A stretch of 6,454 nucleotides of DNA. Source: Candidatus Acetothermia bacterium. GTDB lineage: Bacteria > Bipolaricaulota > Bipolaricaulia > UBA7950. Where the stretch lies: contig DOHL01000080.1 in the NCBI GenBank assembly GCA_003535305.1, positions 1-6,454 on the forward strand, in the 5' to 3' direction. The position numbers were made by a program, and so were the translations under genes. Under the pieces are notes generated by a model. It saw nothing but the letters and a program-made list of their open reading frames with translations, had not been told where the DNA came from and made no database searches. Shown here one piece after another: positions 6,391 through 6,454 of the stretch; position 1 is the first letter of the stretch, and each line of letters opens with the position of its first letter.

Positions 6391-6454
6391 TCATCCTTCC
6401 TCTCCCTTAACCTCAAACCGTACATATTCAGTAAACCCATCTCTGAACCGCGTC
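6391..6454 (-). CDS. C-terminal end of an upstream gene (partial)
   Basis: One minus-strand frame is open from the window edge and ends in TGA at 6393-6391. It encodes the charged tail TRFRDGFTEYVRFEVKGEEG, which looks like an ordinary soluble protein end, about 50 bases before the operon promoter. A second frame also stays open here to about 6352 but reads less like protein. With only about 20 residues visible no family can be named, and the call rests on plausibility alone. Confidence 0.35.
   Translation of the reverse strand, partial: TRFRDGFTEYVRFEVKGEEG

Noticed and set aside
6352..6454. Second minus-strand frame open from the window edge
   Set aside because: It runs longer than the frame ending at 6391 and crosses to within about a dozen bases of the -35 box. 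Its Arg/Ser/Leu-rich translation looks less like a protein tail, though it cannot be excluded.
6372..6454. Divergent plus-strand gene starting near 6372-6377 (TTG or GTG)
   Set aside because: The frame is open to the window edge but has no Shine-Dalgarno, no ATG and no recognisable sequence.

Overview
The window is a compact bacterial operon on the minus strand plus a repeat-filled intergenic stretch. In transcription order the genes are a partial gene tail (6454-6391), a secreted DUF4139-family protein (6278-4944), a 72-residue protein with a winged-helix look (4927-4709), a phosphohexomutase of the alpha-D-phosphohexomutase superfamily (4719-3253) and leucyl-tRNA synthetase leuS (3250-368). 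The last four are tightly packed: gaps of 16 and 2 bases and one overlap of 11 bases. A good sigma70-type promoter (TTGACG, 18 bases, TATCAT) lies just before the DUF4139 gene, so these four genes probably form one transcript.

The organism is a bacterium: it shows sigma70-like -35/-10 boxes, Shine-Dalgarno sites, a bacterial-type LeuRS and a Sec-type signal peptide. I cannot assign a phylum. The 1-240 intergenic segment resembles short dispersed repeats I recall from uncultivated environmental bacterial genomes, which fits an environmental assembly, but that is recollection, not a search.

Region by region: 1-240 is a mosaic of two large hairpins bracketing three different short-period tandem tracts. 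241-367 is spacer after leuS with no clear terminator. 368-3250 is leuS, unusually long at 960 residues because of about 100 extra residues inside the CP1 editing domain, and visibly richer in G+C than the rest of the operon. 3253-4719 is the mutase. 4709-4927 is the small protein. 4944-6278 is the exported DUF4139 protein. 6279-6454 holds the promoter and the end of an upstream gene.

The operon joins an exported protein of unknown role, a possible small regulator, a sugar-phosphate mutase and a translation enzyme. No single pathway joins them. Co-transcription may simply reflect housekeeping co-expression. The strongest candidates for something undescribed are the extra domain in the LeuRS editing region and the hairpin-bounded repeat mosaic.
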